Counted from the stretch's first letter, positions 1 to 7,143 are shown. The stretch is 40,624 nucleotides of DNA from 12-FULL-44-12b sp964364225 (GCA_964364225.1 CAYIKP010000009.1:1-40624); one strand, 5' to 3'. Program-made: numbers and translations. Notes: a model not told the origin generated them from the sequence alone.

Positions 1-24
1 CCCACAACGGATCGTGGGTTTTCG
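1..24 (+). terminator. Rho-independent terminator of an upstream gene
   Basis: CCCAC (1-5) pairs with GTGGG (14-18) and is followed by TTTTCGTTT. The same TTTTCGTTT tail follows the plus-strand side of the hairpins at 2047 and 3754. The stem may continue upstream of the window. The gene it serves is outside the window. Confidence 0.6.
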
Positions 25-67
25 TTTATAAAAATTTAAAAAAATAAGAATGTTGTAAAAAACTAGT

Positions 68-103
68 GTGTTAAAGTGCCTGCGATTGCGAGCATTTTAA
101 CAC
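68..103. repeat. 36-nt hairpin repeat, family 2, copy 1
   Basis: GTGTTAAAGTGCCTGC, loop GATT, then GCGAGCATTTTAACAC form an imperfect hairpin. A second copy of the same length at 32296-32331 matches at 31 of 36 positions, with most differences in the middle of the stem. On the minus strand it lies downstream of the tgt region and is followed six bases later by a T-run, so it may act as a terminator here. Confidence 0.7.
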
Positions 104-127
104 ATTGGGTTTTACTGAAATTAACCC

Positions 128-152
128 TTTAGATATGTAGAAAAAAAGAATT
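128..152 (-). repeat. Partial duplicate of the tgt 3' end
   Basis: TTTAGATATGTAG is identical at 128-140 and 483-495, and the following A-rich stretch and GAATT also match with one gap. Read on the minus strand, this copy would encode a diverged version of the last tgt residues (ATYLK-like). It flanks the 151-453 gene on the side opposite tgt, as a target duplication or recombination scar would. Confidence 0.6.
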
Positions 153-453
153 ATCTATGATGAAATTCATATTCCTCTCCCAAAACTCTACCTACTGTTT
201 CAACAACAACCGAATCATCTCTGGTACGAGATTTATTACATATCTCTAACCGACTTCCGCCATTCCTAGCTTCTACAGACCAATCCTTACCTAATGCATC
301 TACTATTTTCCTTTCAAGATCAACTGGTACATCTTGGGGATTCATTTGAATATCAATATTAAATACATATTCTCCTTCATGTCCTGGCATATCAAATATC
401 AACCATGCCCTTGGTCTTGGCTCTTTCTCAACGGATAATGACTCTTCGCTCAT
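151..453 (-). CDS. Hypothetical 100-aa protein
   Basis: I do not recognise this protein. It has an acidic N-terminus, no membrane segment and no cysteine pair, and probably folds as a small alpha/beta domain. It lies directly downstream of tgt on the same strand. Its stop codon falls inside an imperfect copy (128-152) of the last codons of tgt (483-508), so the gene sits between a duplicated tgt 3' end and looks like an insertion there. The ATG at 453 has no strong ribosome site. It may be co-transcribed with tgt. Confidence 0.6.
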   Translation of the reverse strand: MSEESLSVEKEPRPRAWLIFDMPGHEGEYVFNIDIQMNPQDVPVDLERKIVDALGKDWSVEARNGGSRLEICNKSRTRDDSVVVETVGRVLGEEYEFHHR

Positions 454-475
454 ATTGGTAATTATAATATCAAAT

Positions 476-1729
476 CTATTTTTTTAGATATGTAGCCAAA
501 AAGGAATTTTTAAACCCTTCAAAGGTATCATTGAAAATTGATTCCCTCATGTCGGCAACTAGTTTTAAAATAAATCTTAAGTTGTGCATTGTGCCCAAAA
601 TTGGCCCGAGCATTTCATTGCTTTGATATAAATGGCGCAAGTAGGCACGAGAAAATTTTGTACCACTAGTCCCGTTTTGCGGGTCGGGCAAGCAAACAGG
701 ACAATCACATTTGGAATCAATGGGTGAAAAATCTTTTTCAAATTGAGCATTTGTAATATTTATTTTCCCTGTATGTGTATACAGGGTACCCTGTCTACCA
801 TTTCTGGTTGGCGCCACACAATCAAACATATCTACACCATTTTCAACACCTAAAAACAAATCCTCTGGTTCCCCTATTCCTAATAAATGCCTTGGTTTGT
901 CTTCGGGCAATTCTTCATTCACCCACCTCACAGCACTATGTAAATCTGATTTATCAAAAGAGCCCCCTATTCCAAATCCTTCAAATCCTTCGGCAAGCTC
1001 AGGACCAGTCCTCATATTAGCAATTGTTTTTGCACTTTTTCGGCGGAGTTCTTCATCGCGACCACCCTGAATAACGCCGAACAAAGATTGAGTTTCAGCG
1101 TTTACCTTTGACTTATGAAAATCCAATGAACGCTTAGCCCAGCGATGTGTTCTTTCAAGTGCCTCTTCCTGATATCTCCTGTCTTCTGTGGGTGATGTGC
1201 ATTCATCAAATGCAAAAATAATATCTGCACCAATTGAGTGTTGTATTTCAATAGACTTTTCTGGAGTGAAATAATGAATTGAACCATCTAAATGTGATTT
1301 GAAAGAAACGCCATCAGCACCGATTTTTGCTAGTGGAATAACTGGGTCTGAAATCGCCCTTTCTGGAATTAATTTTGACGGATCCTTTTCTTGAATTAAT
1401 TTTGAAATATTTTTTCCAAATGCGGAACCAAGTGAAAAAACTTGAAAACCTCCAGAGTCTGTAATTGTAGGGCCATACCATCCGGAAAATTTTCCAAGAC
1501 CGCCCGACTGTTCTAAAACTTCAGTTCCAGGTTGTAAATATAAGTGATATGTATTTGCGAGAATTGCTTGAGCACCTAAATTTTTTATTTGTTCTGGTAA
1601 TAAGCCTTTCACTGTGGCTTTTGTTCCAACAGGAATAAAAGCGGGAGTTTGAATGTCACCATGTGGTGTATTTATTACTCCAGCTCGCCCCAATTTTCCT
1701 TTAATACGTTTCTCAATCTTAAATTCCAT
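476..1729 (-). CDS. tgt: Queuine/preQ1 tRNA-guanine transglycosylase
   Basis: Exchanges guanine 34 of GUN-anticodon tRNAs for a 7-deazaguanine base (preQ1 or queuine). The catalytic Asp motif TDSGGFQVFSLG is near residue 91, the second Asp lies in VDMFDCVAPTRNGR, and a zinc site CDCPVC with a distal His (MHNLRF) is near the C-terminus. At 417 aa it is longer than the usual 370-380 aa, with an insert around residues 110-140 (KNISKLIQEKDPSK). No queuosine biosynthesis gene is nearby, so it presumably relies on salvaged base. ATG 1729 has no clear ribosome site; a TATGAT box lies about 11 nt upstream. Confidence 0.95.
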   Translation of the reverse strand: MEFKIEKRIKGKLGRAGVINTPHGDIQTPAFIPVGTKATVKGLLPEQIKNLGAQAILANTYHLYLQPGTEVLEQSGGLGKFSGWYGPTITDSGGFQVFSLGSAFGKNISKLIQEKDPSKLIPERAISDPVIPLAKIGADGVSFKSHLDGSIHYFTPEKSIEIQHSIGADIIFAFDECTSPTEDRRYQEEALERTHRWAKRSLDFHKSKVNAETQSLFGVIQGGRDEELRRKSAKTIANMRTGPELAEGFEGFGIGGSFDKSDLHSAVRWVNEELPEDKPRHLLGIGEPEDLFLGVENGVDMFDCVAPTRNGRQGTLYTHTGKINITNAQFEKDFSPIDSKCDCPVCLPDPQNGTSGTKFSRAYLRHLYQSNEMLGPILGTMHNLRFILKLVADMRESIFNDTFEGFKNSFLATYLKK

Positions 1730-1775
1730 TTTTAAAGCCTATCATAAGCCATATTTGGGGGTTTATATTTTATAC

Positions 1776-1803
1776 TTGACAAATATATTTATAGGTGTAT
1801 AAT
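1776..1803 (+). promoter_or_regulatory. Consensus sigma-70 promoter of unit U1
   Basis: TTGACA (1776-1781), 16-nt spacer, TATAAT (1798-1803). The block differs at only 3 of 28 positions from the promoter of the lipoprotein gene at 23159-23186 on the other strand; the shared spacer end is AGGTG. Confidence 0.85.
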
Positions 1804-1849
1804 ATGTAGTGGAAAACTTGCTAGTAAACCCAGTAAAAGGAGAGCATTA

Positions 1850-2035
1850 ATGAGAGCTCTTTGGAGCTTGTTCATTGTTGTTGCCGCAATTTCCACAGCG
1901 GCAACAGAGCACAGCGGTTGGGCCATGTTCTTCGGAATTTTGATTCTGATTGATACGTCTGTGGATATCATGGACTTGATCAACAAGCGGGCTGATGAAA
2001 TTCTCGCAGAAATGCGAAAAAGATCGTCTGTCTGA
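1850..2035 (+). CDS. Small membrane protein (61 aa)
   Basis: One long hydrophobic stretch or a short hairpin of two (residues 5-20 and 25-42) is followed by a charged tail (NKRADEILAEMRKRSSV). No family recognised. AAGGAG at 1837-1842 is spaced 7 nt from the ATG, behind a perfect promoter (1776-1803) and before a strong terminator (2047-2078), so it is a complete monocistronic unit (U1). It is markedly richer in G+C than its neighbours tgt and FKBP and lies between them in opposite orientation. Confidence 0.8.
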   Translation: MRALWSLFIVVAAISTAATEHSGWAMFFGILILIDTSVDIMDLINKRADEILAEMRKRSSV

Positions 2036-2046
2036 AAGCACACATG

Positions 2047-2078
2047 GGCGTCGCGTGATTTATCACGCGGCGCCTTTT
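2047..2078 (+). terminator. Terminator of U1
   Basis: GGCGTCGCGTGAT and ATCACGCGGCGCC form a 13-bp stem with one T-G wobble and a 2-nt loop, followed by TTTTCGTTT. It ends the 1850-2035 transcript. Confidence 0.9.
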
Positions 2079-2096
2079 CGTTTGCTAAAAACTTTG

Positions 2097-2170
2097 AAGC
2101 GAGAATATTGATTTTAAATGCATTGGTGACCTTTTGTCGCTCGCATTTAAAATCAATATTTGAGCGTCTT
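2097..2170 (-). repeat. Loop-conserved hairpin repeat, family 1, copy 1
   Basis: Arms 2105-2121 (ATATTGATTTTAAATGC) and 2143-2159 pair perfectly over 17 bp around a 21-nt loop (2122-2142) reading ATTGGTGACCTT..GTCGCTC on the plus strand; outer GCGAG/GAGCG boxes flank the arms. It sits immediately 3' of the FKBP stop codon and its loop reads GAGCGAC..AAGGTCACCAAT in the sense of that gene. Copies 2 and 3 are at 32350-32420 and 3642-3713. Confidence 0.85.
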
Positions 2171-2716
2171 TTATTTACCCACCTTCACTAACTCAACTTC
2201 AAACAAAAGTGTTGAGTTTGGTGGAATAGTACCTGCTTGCTGTGCTCCATAGCCTAGTGCTGGAGGAATAACAATTCTTCTCACAGAGCCCACTTTCATT
2301 CCTGTTATTCCACGATCAAAGCCGGGTATTACATCCCCCTTTCCTAGAGTAAACGTAAATGGCCCACGATCTTTTGATGAATCAAACTGTGTTCCGTCTG
2401 TAAGAAGTCCTGTGTACTGAACCGAGACAACATCCCCTGCCTTTGCTTCTTTTCCGTCACCCACCTTTACATCAATAATTCCTATTTGATCATCTCCAAT
2501 TTTTGGTATTTGATTTTGTTCCATTGTTTTTTGTTCTTGTCCTGGTAATGCCAAATTCACATCTGCTGTATTTTTAGCTGCTTCAAATGTGTGTGTATCA
2601 GAATTTGAAACGAACTTATTGGCTATTGGTGCCCAAATATTTTGCCAAAAAACATAAGCGACCACTATTAATGCAACCGTTATAGCTACCCATGTGCGTG
2701 TATGTATATTTTTCAT
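2171..2716 (-). CDS. Membrane-anchored FKBP-type peptidyl-prolyl isomerase
   Basis: Catalyses cis-trans isomerisation of prolyl bonds, helping proteins fold outside the membrane. An N-terminal membrane anchor (residues about 10-28, VAITVALIVVAYVFW) is followed by a linker and a C-terminal FKBP domain (about 88-180) with the hallmarks VQYTG..DGTQFDSS, VIPGFDRGITGMKVG and PALGYG. There is no lipobox, so it is a signal-anchored extracytoplasmic enzyme. ATG at 2716 has only ACAGG upstream. The family 1 hairpin repeat directly follows the stop codon. Confidence 0.92.
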   Translation of the reverse strand: MKNIHTRTWVAITVALIVVAYVFWQNIWAPIANKFVSNSDTHTFEAAKNTADVNLALPGQEQKTMEQNQIPKIGDDQIGIIDVKVGDGKEAKAGDVVSVQYTGLLTDGTQFDSSKDRGPFTFTLGKGDVIPGFDRGITGMKVGSVRRIVIPPALGYGAQQAGTIPPNSTLLFEVELVKVGK

Positions 2717-2717
2717 C

Positions 2718-2824
2718 CTGTTAGAAGTTATTTAATATTTATTTTAATTTATAAAAGAAAGCCGTCAGGCGGATTTGCTCAATGGTCCTTATACTAAAAG
2801 CTCCATTAGCCAAACTTCTAACGG
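2718..2824. repeat. Intergenic element with 13-bp terminal inverted repeats
   Basis: CCTGTTAGAAGTT (2718-2730) and AACTTCTAACGGG (2812-2824) are inverted repeats matching at 12 of 13 positions, enclosing about 80 bp with no reading frame. It lies between the divergent FKBP and LOG genes. It could be a MITE-like remnant or a folded leader of FKBP. Confidence 0.4.
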
Positions 2825-2916
2825 GATTCATATTCGTAAATTGTACATTACTAGATAAAAAAGACTAAATAATTACCCACACCCGTTTAAAATTAAACCC
2901 GTGTAAAATACTCCTT

Positions 2917-3639
2917 ATGAAAGAAGATACAAAAGATATGTTGACCCTGAAAGAGATGCAGGAGACTTCGCGAGAGCGAGTGCATGAAATTTCTAATGAA
3001 TTTACTAACGGCTTTAACTTTCTAGAGCAATTTGGAAGATCTGTTTCCTTTTTTGGTTCTGCAAGAACTGCTGAAAACGGCCCTTATTACCAAAATGCTA
3101 AAGAGCTTAGTAAGAAAATAGTGACAGAGCTTGGGTATTCAATAATAACTGGTGGAGGTCCTGGAATAATGGAGGCGGCCAACAGAGGCGCAAAAGAGGC
3201 TGGCGGAAAATCAATCGGAATGACCATTCGCCTACCCCAAGGTCAAACTACCAACCCATATCTCACTCATCATTTAGATTTTTATTACTTTTTTGCTCGA
3301 AAAGTCTGCCTTACTTTTGCTTCAGAGGCGTTTATTTTTTATCCGGGTGGATTAGGAACCCTTGATGAACTTACAGAGGTGTTAACTTTAATTCAGTCTA
3401 GAAAAATTGAGAATGTTCCGGTTTTTTTGGTTGGTAGTGAATACTGGAAAGGTTTTGATGAGTTAATAAAACACTCACTACTTGAAAGAGGGTTAATAGA
3501 TCAGGATGATATTGCTATATATGCAATTGTCGATAACCATGAAGATATAGTTCGCACTATAAAAGGAATACCTGTTAGAGCTTGGCTACCATTTGACCAT
3601 AATGGCGGATTGCCTAATGAAAATTTAGACCAAGAATAA
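2917..3639 (+). CDS. LOG-family Rossmann-fold nucleoside-5'-monophosphate phosphoribohydrolase
   Basis: Member of the TIGR00730/LOG family, whose characterised members release the base from nucleoside monophosphates (cytokinin activation in plants; nucleotide turnover in bacteria). The nucleotide-binding loop GGGPGIMEAANRGA and the active-site signature YPGGLGTLDELTEVLTLIQ are intact, in a 240-aa protein with an N-terminal helical extension. TAAAAT (2904-2909) ends 7 nt before the ATG, so the transcript is probably leaderless. A family 1 hairpin begins within a few bases of the stop. Confidence 0.88.
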   Translation: MKEDTKDMLTLKEMQETSRERVHEISNEFTNGFNFLEQFGRSVSFFGSARTAENGPYYQNAKELSKKIVTELGYSIITGGGPGIMEAANRGAKEAGGKSIGMTIRLPQGQTTNPYLTHHLDFYYFFARKVCLTFASEAFIFYPGGLGTLDELTEVLTLIQSRKIENVPVFLVGSEYWKGFDELIKHSLLERGLIDQDDIAIYAIVDNHEDIVRTIKGIPVRAWLPFDHNGGLPNENLDQE

Positions 3640-3641
3640 GA

Positions 3642-3713
3642 ATCGCTCGGGTTTGGTTTCTAAAAGCGAGCGACATAAGGTCACCAATGCTTTTAGAAAC
3701 CAAACCCTCGCTC
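3642..3713 (+). repeat. Loop-conserved hairpin repeat, family 1, copy 3
   Basis: Arms 3649-3667 and 3689-3707 (GGGTTTGGTTTCTAAAAGC and its exact complement, 19 bp) enclose the 21-nt loop 3668-3688. Reverse-complemented, the loop is ATTGGTGACCTT..GTCGCTC as in the other copies, yet the arms are unrelated in sequence to copy 1. It lies directly 3' of the LOG-family stop and has the same orientation relative to the upstream gene as the other two copies. Confidence 0.85.
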
Positions 3714-3753
3714 TAAAATTTATAAACTCTCAAATAATTTAATGGAATGAAAA

Positions 3754-3780
3754 AAGGGTCGACGCATTGCGTCGACCCTT
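3754..3780 (-). terminator. Terminator of U2
   Basis: AAGGGTCGACGC, loop ATT, GCGTCGACCCTT: a perfect 12-bp stem. On the minus strand it is followed by TTTTTCATT and ends the 3797-4447 gene; on the plus strand it is followed by TTCGTTT, so it may act in both directions. Confidence 0.9.
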
Positions 3781-3796
3781 TTCGTTTACCGATTCC

Positions 3797-4447
3797 TCAC
3801 ATTACCATCATCGTCACAGCACCACCTACCCCGAGTGGTTCCTCCGTGTCCGGAAGAATCACCCTCGGTCGACGCACCTTCAAACTGGCTTCTTCGCCAC
3901 CAGTGTGAACGCTCGGGTATCCATTCGTGTTCGTGATGTGAAAACGAATGCTAGTGCCGGCCGGTGTGAAAGAAAAGGTGCCCCCGCGATGAATCTTGAG
4001 GAGCTTCGTTTCAGACACGATGGTCACTTGGTGATCGCCATTCCGGATGTGGTCCGTAGACTGCCCACGAGCGACACAGAAAACGCCGCTGTTCTCGGCA
4101 ATCCGTAGTGGGTGATGCGTGCGAATCGTGCCATCACTCGTGAAAGGAATGGCAGGCTTCCCAGGTTCTCCCACATTGCGCGACGAAACCAGAACGATGA
4201 TAGCGCCCGACGAGTCATTTGCCTTTGGGCTGACGAATTTCCCGTCGGCAATCGAAGCTCGCAGAATTCTGCTACCGCTCATAGCCGGCCTGTCGTCCAC
4301 ATTGATGGGGACAAAGACCTGCTTACTGCGGTCGTTAAGGGAATGATCTCCGATGGCAACCCCATCTTCAAATACAATGAGGCCATCTAGGAACGTGGGG
4401 CCACTTTGGGGTGGCGTGCTAACGAGGTTCAATCTCCAACACTGCAA
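3797..4447 (-). CDS. Hypothetical protein (216 aa), unit U2
   Basis: No family recognised. The sequence is rich in short beta-prone segments and glycine (DGLIVFEDGVAIGD, GAIIVLVSS, GTFSFTPAGTSIRFHI), suggesting a beta-sandwich or adhesin-like fold, with no clear signal peptide. The start is a TTG at 4447, chosen because AGGAG (4455-4459) lies 7 nt upstream and no ATG or GTG fits better. It has its own promoter (4502-4530) and terminator and is G+C richer than the flanking genes. Confidence 0.65.
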   Translation of the reverse strand: MQCWRLNLVSTPPQSGPTFLDGLIVFEDGVAIGDHSLNDRSKQVFVPINVDDRPAMSGSRILRASIADGKFVSPKANDSSGAIIVLVSSRNVGEPGKPAIPFTSDGTIRTHHPLRIAENSGVFCVARGQSTDHIRNGDHQVTIVSETKLLKIHRGGTFSFTPAGTSIRFHITNTNGYPSVHTGGEEASLKVRRPRVILPDTEEPLGVGGAVTMMVM

Positions 4448-4501
4448 AATGCAACTCCTGTCGGTTGATGTTTAGATATCGGAACGAAGTGTTCCTTTAC
4501 T

Positions 4502-4530
4502 AATATAACCCACATTTTATATAAAAGCAA
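4502..4530 (-). promoter_or_regulatory. Promoter of U2
   Basis: On the minus strand TTGCTT (4525-4530), 17-nt spacer, TATATT (4502-4507), about 55 nt upstream of the TTG start at 4447. Confidence 0.65.
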
Positions 4531-4574
4531 ATAGCTGTAAAATGGCTTAATTCAGGTATAATATTCTCAATAAC

Positions 4575-4970
4575 ATGAGAGCAATAATAAATCTTTTCGA
4601 CAAAATTGAAGATGGGGTACGTGGAATTCTTTCCCGTCATCCCTTCATTTATGCGTTTATAGGTGCCGTAGGAATAGTGCTTTTATGGAGAGGCATCTGG
4701 CATACAGCAGACACTATTACCTTTCTAAATGGACCAGTTTCAATTGTGCTCGGATCAATAATCCTTCTAATAACAGGTGTTTTTGTCTCTTCTTTTGTTG
4801 GAAGCAGACTCATTCTTTCTGGCCTAACTGGCAAGAAAAAAATGACAGATAAAACTTTAGATGAAATAAAAAAAGAAGAAGAGGAATTAAAGGGTTTTGA
4901 AAAAAAGGTAGAAGCAACTCTAAATAAGATAGAAGAAGATATCTCTGATATTAAGCGGGAATTAAAATAA
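4575..4970 (+). CDS. Two-helix membrane protein with C-terminal coiled coil
   Basis: 131 aa with two predicted membrane helices (about 26-42 and 55-78) followed by a charged coiled coil (about 90-130, EIKKEEEELKGFEKKVEATL). No named family. TATAAT (4557-4562) is 12 nt upstream of the ATG and no ribosome site is visible. Bases 4594-4611 (codons 7-13) are exactly complementary over 18 nt to 4979-4996, the loop of its own terminator, which is unlikely by chance. Confidence 0.75.
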   Translation: MRAIINLFDKIEDGVRGILSRHPFIYAFIGAVGIVLLWRGIWHTADTITFLNGPVSIVLGSIILLITGVFVSSFVGSRLILSGLTGKKKMTDKTLDEIKKEEEELKGFEKKVEATLNKIEEDISDIKRELK

Positions 4971-5007
4971 AAAAACCGCTTCAATTTTGTCGAAAAACGG
5001 TTTTTTT
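4970..5007. terminator. Bidirectional terminator with antisense loop
   Basis: An A-run plus CCG (4970-4978) pairs with CGG plus a T-run (4998-5007). It serves the 4575 gene (plus) and the DoxX gene (minus), which converge. The loop 4979-4996 is the exact reverse complement of 4594-4611 near the 5' end of the plus-strand gene. Confidence 0.8.
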
Positions 5008-5015
5008 ATTTTTTG

Positions 5016-5404
5016 TTATCTCCCGAGAAGTTTTTTGTATGTGTACTTCCCTACTGGAAGATACGCAACGGCAAGAGATGCAATTAATAGCGTGAGAACA
5101 AATTGTGATGCTACAAAACCTTGTGCTCCGTGCACAAAAGCAATTGCCCCAATCATTATTGCAACAAAGAACCAAGCTATTTGTGTTGTCCAAATTCCTA
5201 GTAACATCATTATTCCACCCAAGAACTCAATAGCTGCAACTAAATAAGCAAGAATTACTGGAATACCCATTGAGCTAAATCCTTGAACTGTTGCACCTAG
5301 GTGTGTTAATTTCCCCCAACCAGCGTGAATAAAAACTATTGCGAGTGCCAACGAATTAGAAAATCTGCTATGTCGTGATTGTCTTTGTTGTAATACTTAT
5401 GCAT
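5016..5404 (-). pseudogene. DoxX-family membrane protein, frameshifted near the start
   Basis: DoxX-like four-helix membrane protein. The intact part (residues from ALAIVFIHAGWGKLTHLG onward) has three or four hydrophobic segments. Upstream, another frame begins with ATG 5404 and reads MHKYYNKDNHDIADFLIR, exactly what should precede LALAIVFIHAGWGK in this family; joining them needs one extra T near 5351. As it stands the first frame ends at TAG a few codons later. This is either a real inactivating deletion or a sequencing error. A TTG at 5351 would give a 111-aa truncated product lacking part of helix 1. Confidence 0.75.
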
Positions 5405-5474
5405 AAATAAAATTTAAATTTTAATCAGTAAATTATAACTTATATAAAAAATACTAGGAAAAAATATAAAAAGA

Positions 5475-5503
5475 AACGCCCAGCGAATTTCTCGCTGGGC
5501 GTT
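5475..5503 (-). terminator. Terminator of the U3 operon
   Basis: AACGCCCAGCGA and TCGCTGGGCGTT form a perfect 12-bp stem with a 5-nt loop, followed on the minus strand by TTCTTTTTATATTTT. It lies just downstream of the ATPase stop codon (5515). Confidence 0.92.
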
Positions 5504-5514
5504 GGTAGAGCTCC

Positions 5515-6351
5515 TTAGAGCTCCTTGAACAAATCACGCAATTCGGTGCAGAAGGTCGCAAACTTCGGAAGCCTCCGAATATCAGGCTCCCAAGCGAGAC
5601 CCATATCAATAAGATTGAACTCGTGCTTGATATAGGCCCCAGGAATGAAATTACCCTCCCCATCCCTATCGCGACCCAAGACAATGATGTGATCGGCCAC
5701 TGCTACCGCCGCACTGATTTCGTGCGTAACGACAACAGTAGTGTTGAACTCATTGAGAAGTGAAATCTCCTGAATGAGTGCAACAACCTTGTCCACCATG
5801 AGCGGGTCAAGGCCCGAAAACGGTTCGTCCATAAGCACAACATGCTCCGAACACATCAACTGCTGTGCAATGGCAACTCGCTGACACTGACCACCAGAAA
5901 GTTGAGCGGGCCAGTGATCATACCGATCACGCAAGCCAAACCCCTCGAGAAGCGCCATTGCCTTTTCTTTCGCAGCCTTTACTGAAAGCCCTGCTCGCCG
6001 TCCGGCAACCACAAGGTTGTCGAGAACCTTTCGATGCATGAAGAGCGGATAACTCTGGGCCACAACTCCGACAATGCCAGCACGAACCGGCACTTTCTGT
6101 TCGTCGCCAATGACGACCGAGCCGGTAATGGTGGCATCAGGAATTTCGAGTCCTGCAGCAAGGCGAAAGAGTTGCGTCTTCCCGATGCCCGAAGGACCAA
6201 GAAGAGCAACTACTTGCCCCTGTTCCATTCCAGGACGAACGATGTTCTTGATCTCGTAATTCACTCCCCGAAGGACGACATTTTCGCCGAAGGCGATATT
6301 AACGTCATCGAATCGGAGGATTGTTCCATCGAAACCGTATTCACGGTTCAT
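5515..6351 (-). CDS. ABC transporter ATP-binding protein (TauB/SsuB-like)
   Basis: Powers import through the permease encoded just upstream. Walker A GPSGIGKT (residues 52-59), Q-loop VAQSYPLF, signature LSGGQCQRVAIAQQ, Walker B HVVLMDEP and switch His VVTHE are all present, as in nitrate/sulfonate/taurine-type importers. ATG 6351 is preferred over the GTG at 6357 because GGAGG lies 9 nt upstream, inside the end of the permease gene; the permease TAA is 6 nt before this ATG, so translation is probably coupled. A C-terminal extension of about 50 residues (IKHEFNLIDMGLAWEPDIRR) carries no recognised domain. Confidence 0.9.
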   Translation of the reverse strand: MNREYGFDGTILRFDDVNIAFGENVVLRGVNYEIKNIVRPGMEQGQVVALLGPSGIGKTQLFRLAAGLEIPDATITGSVVIGDEQKVPVRAGIVGVVAQSYPLFMHRKVLDNLVVAGRRAGLSVKAAKEKAMALLEGFGLRDRYDHWPAQLSGGQCQRVAIAQQLMCSEHVVLMDEPFSGLDPLMVDKVVALIQEISLLNEFNTTVVVTHEISAAVAVADHIIVLGRDRDGEGNFIPGAYIKHEFNLIDMGLAWEPDIRRLPKFATFCTELRDLFKEL

Positions 6352-6357
6352 TGTCAC

Positions 6358-7143
6358 TTACCTCCGCTCGAGTTTGAGACTAGCCCACGGACACGCGACA
6401 CCTTTCAGTGTGCCAAGAACCCAATCTGTTCCAATTCCCGCGAAAAAGATCATGATCTGAATCGCAAAAACTGCAGACAGATTGAAGTACTTGTTCTGTG
6501 TCAGAAGAACAGAACCAATACCTCCTTCAGAGCGCACAATTCCTTCAACCATAGCGAGCATCATCCAGCCGATGGCTGCATTTTGTCGCATGATTTCGAA
6601 CACTTCGTCGAGCTTCCCACGCACCACAACCTCCCATACGATTCGCACTTCGCTGTAGCGAAGTGTGCGTGCATGGTCATACCTTTCTCGTGGAATCATC
6701 CTGATCATCGCAACCAGATTGGTGACAGTGAAAACCGTCATGCCAAAAACGATAATCGCGACCTTGAGACCGAGTCCGCCACCAATGAGCAAAGTGAAAA
6801 TGAGGGTGAGTCCAGTAAGACCCAAAAATCTCATCTTCGAAATTGCAGCCGCTGGCGGACGCATGAACGAAATTGCTGTGGAATACGAAATGAAAAGTGA
6901 AATCACCATGGTAAAGAAGAGCGCAATGAGATTTGTCGTGAGACTCACCCAAAGATGCCCTGCAATACCCTGCTTCCAGAGTGGTCCGAAAGCCTGAAGA
7001 ACTTCCATGGGCCGAGGAATAATCTTCGGCGCCATGACAATCCAAATCACAAAAAAGGCGAAAATCTGTGTGATGGCTATCATGGCCATCACTTTCTTCG
7101 ACACCACTTTGTTCGGTGTGAACACGGCCCGAAGCACGTTCAA
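6358..7143 (-). CDS. ABC transporter permease (binding-protein-dependent inner membrane component)
   Basis: 261 aa with about six hydrophobic segments. The EAA-like coupling loop lies around DHARTLRYSEVRIVWEVVVRGKLDEVFE, followed by GWMMLAMVEGIVRSEGGIG, the arrangement of SsuC/TauC-type permeases. The start may be TTG 7143 (AAGGAGG 4 nt upstream) or GTG 7137 (10 nt). It lies between the binding protein and the ATPase and shares their G+C-rich codon use. Two inverted repeats separate it from the upstream gene (7188-7259), so it may be expressed at a lower level than the binding protein. Confidence 0.88.
   Translation of the reverse strand: MNVLRAVFTPNKVVSKKVMAMIAITQIFAFFVIWIVMAPKIIPRPMEVLQAFGPLWKQGIAGHLWVSLTTNLIALFFTMVISLFISYSTAISFMRPPAAAISKMRFLGLTGLTLIFTLLIGGGLGLKVAIIVFGMTVFTVTNLVAMIRMIPRERYDHARTLRYSEVRIVWEVVVRGKLDEVFEIMRQNAAIGWMMLAMVEGIVRSEGGIGSVLLTQNKYFNLSAVFAIQIMIFFAGIGTDWVLGTLKGVACPWASLKLERR

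Noticed and set aside
2097..2170. Reading the family 1 repeats as integron attC sites or a CRISPR array.
   Set aside because: No GTTRRRY/RYYYAAC core boxes, no integrase, and copies are kilobases apart with no regular spacers. No CRISPR array or cas gene is visible anywhere in the window.
6034..6900. 288-aa plus-strand frame opposite the ABC genes.
   Set aside because: Antisense shadow of clearly recognisable ABC ATPase and permease genes.
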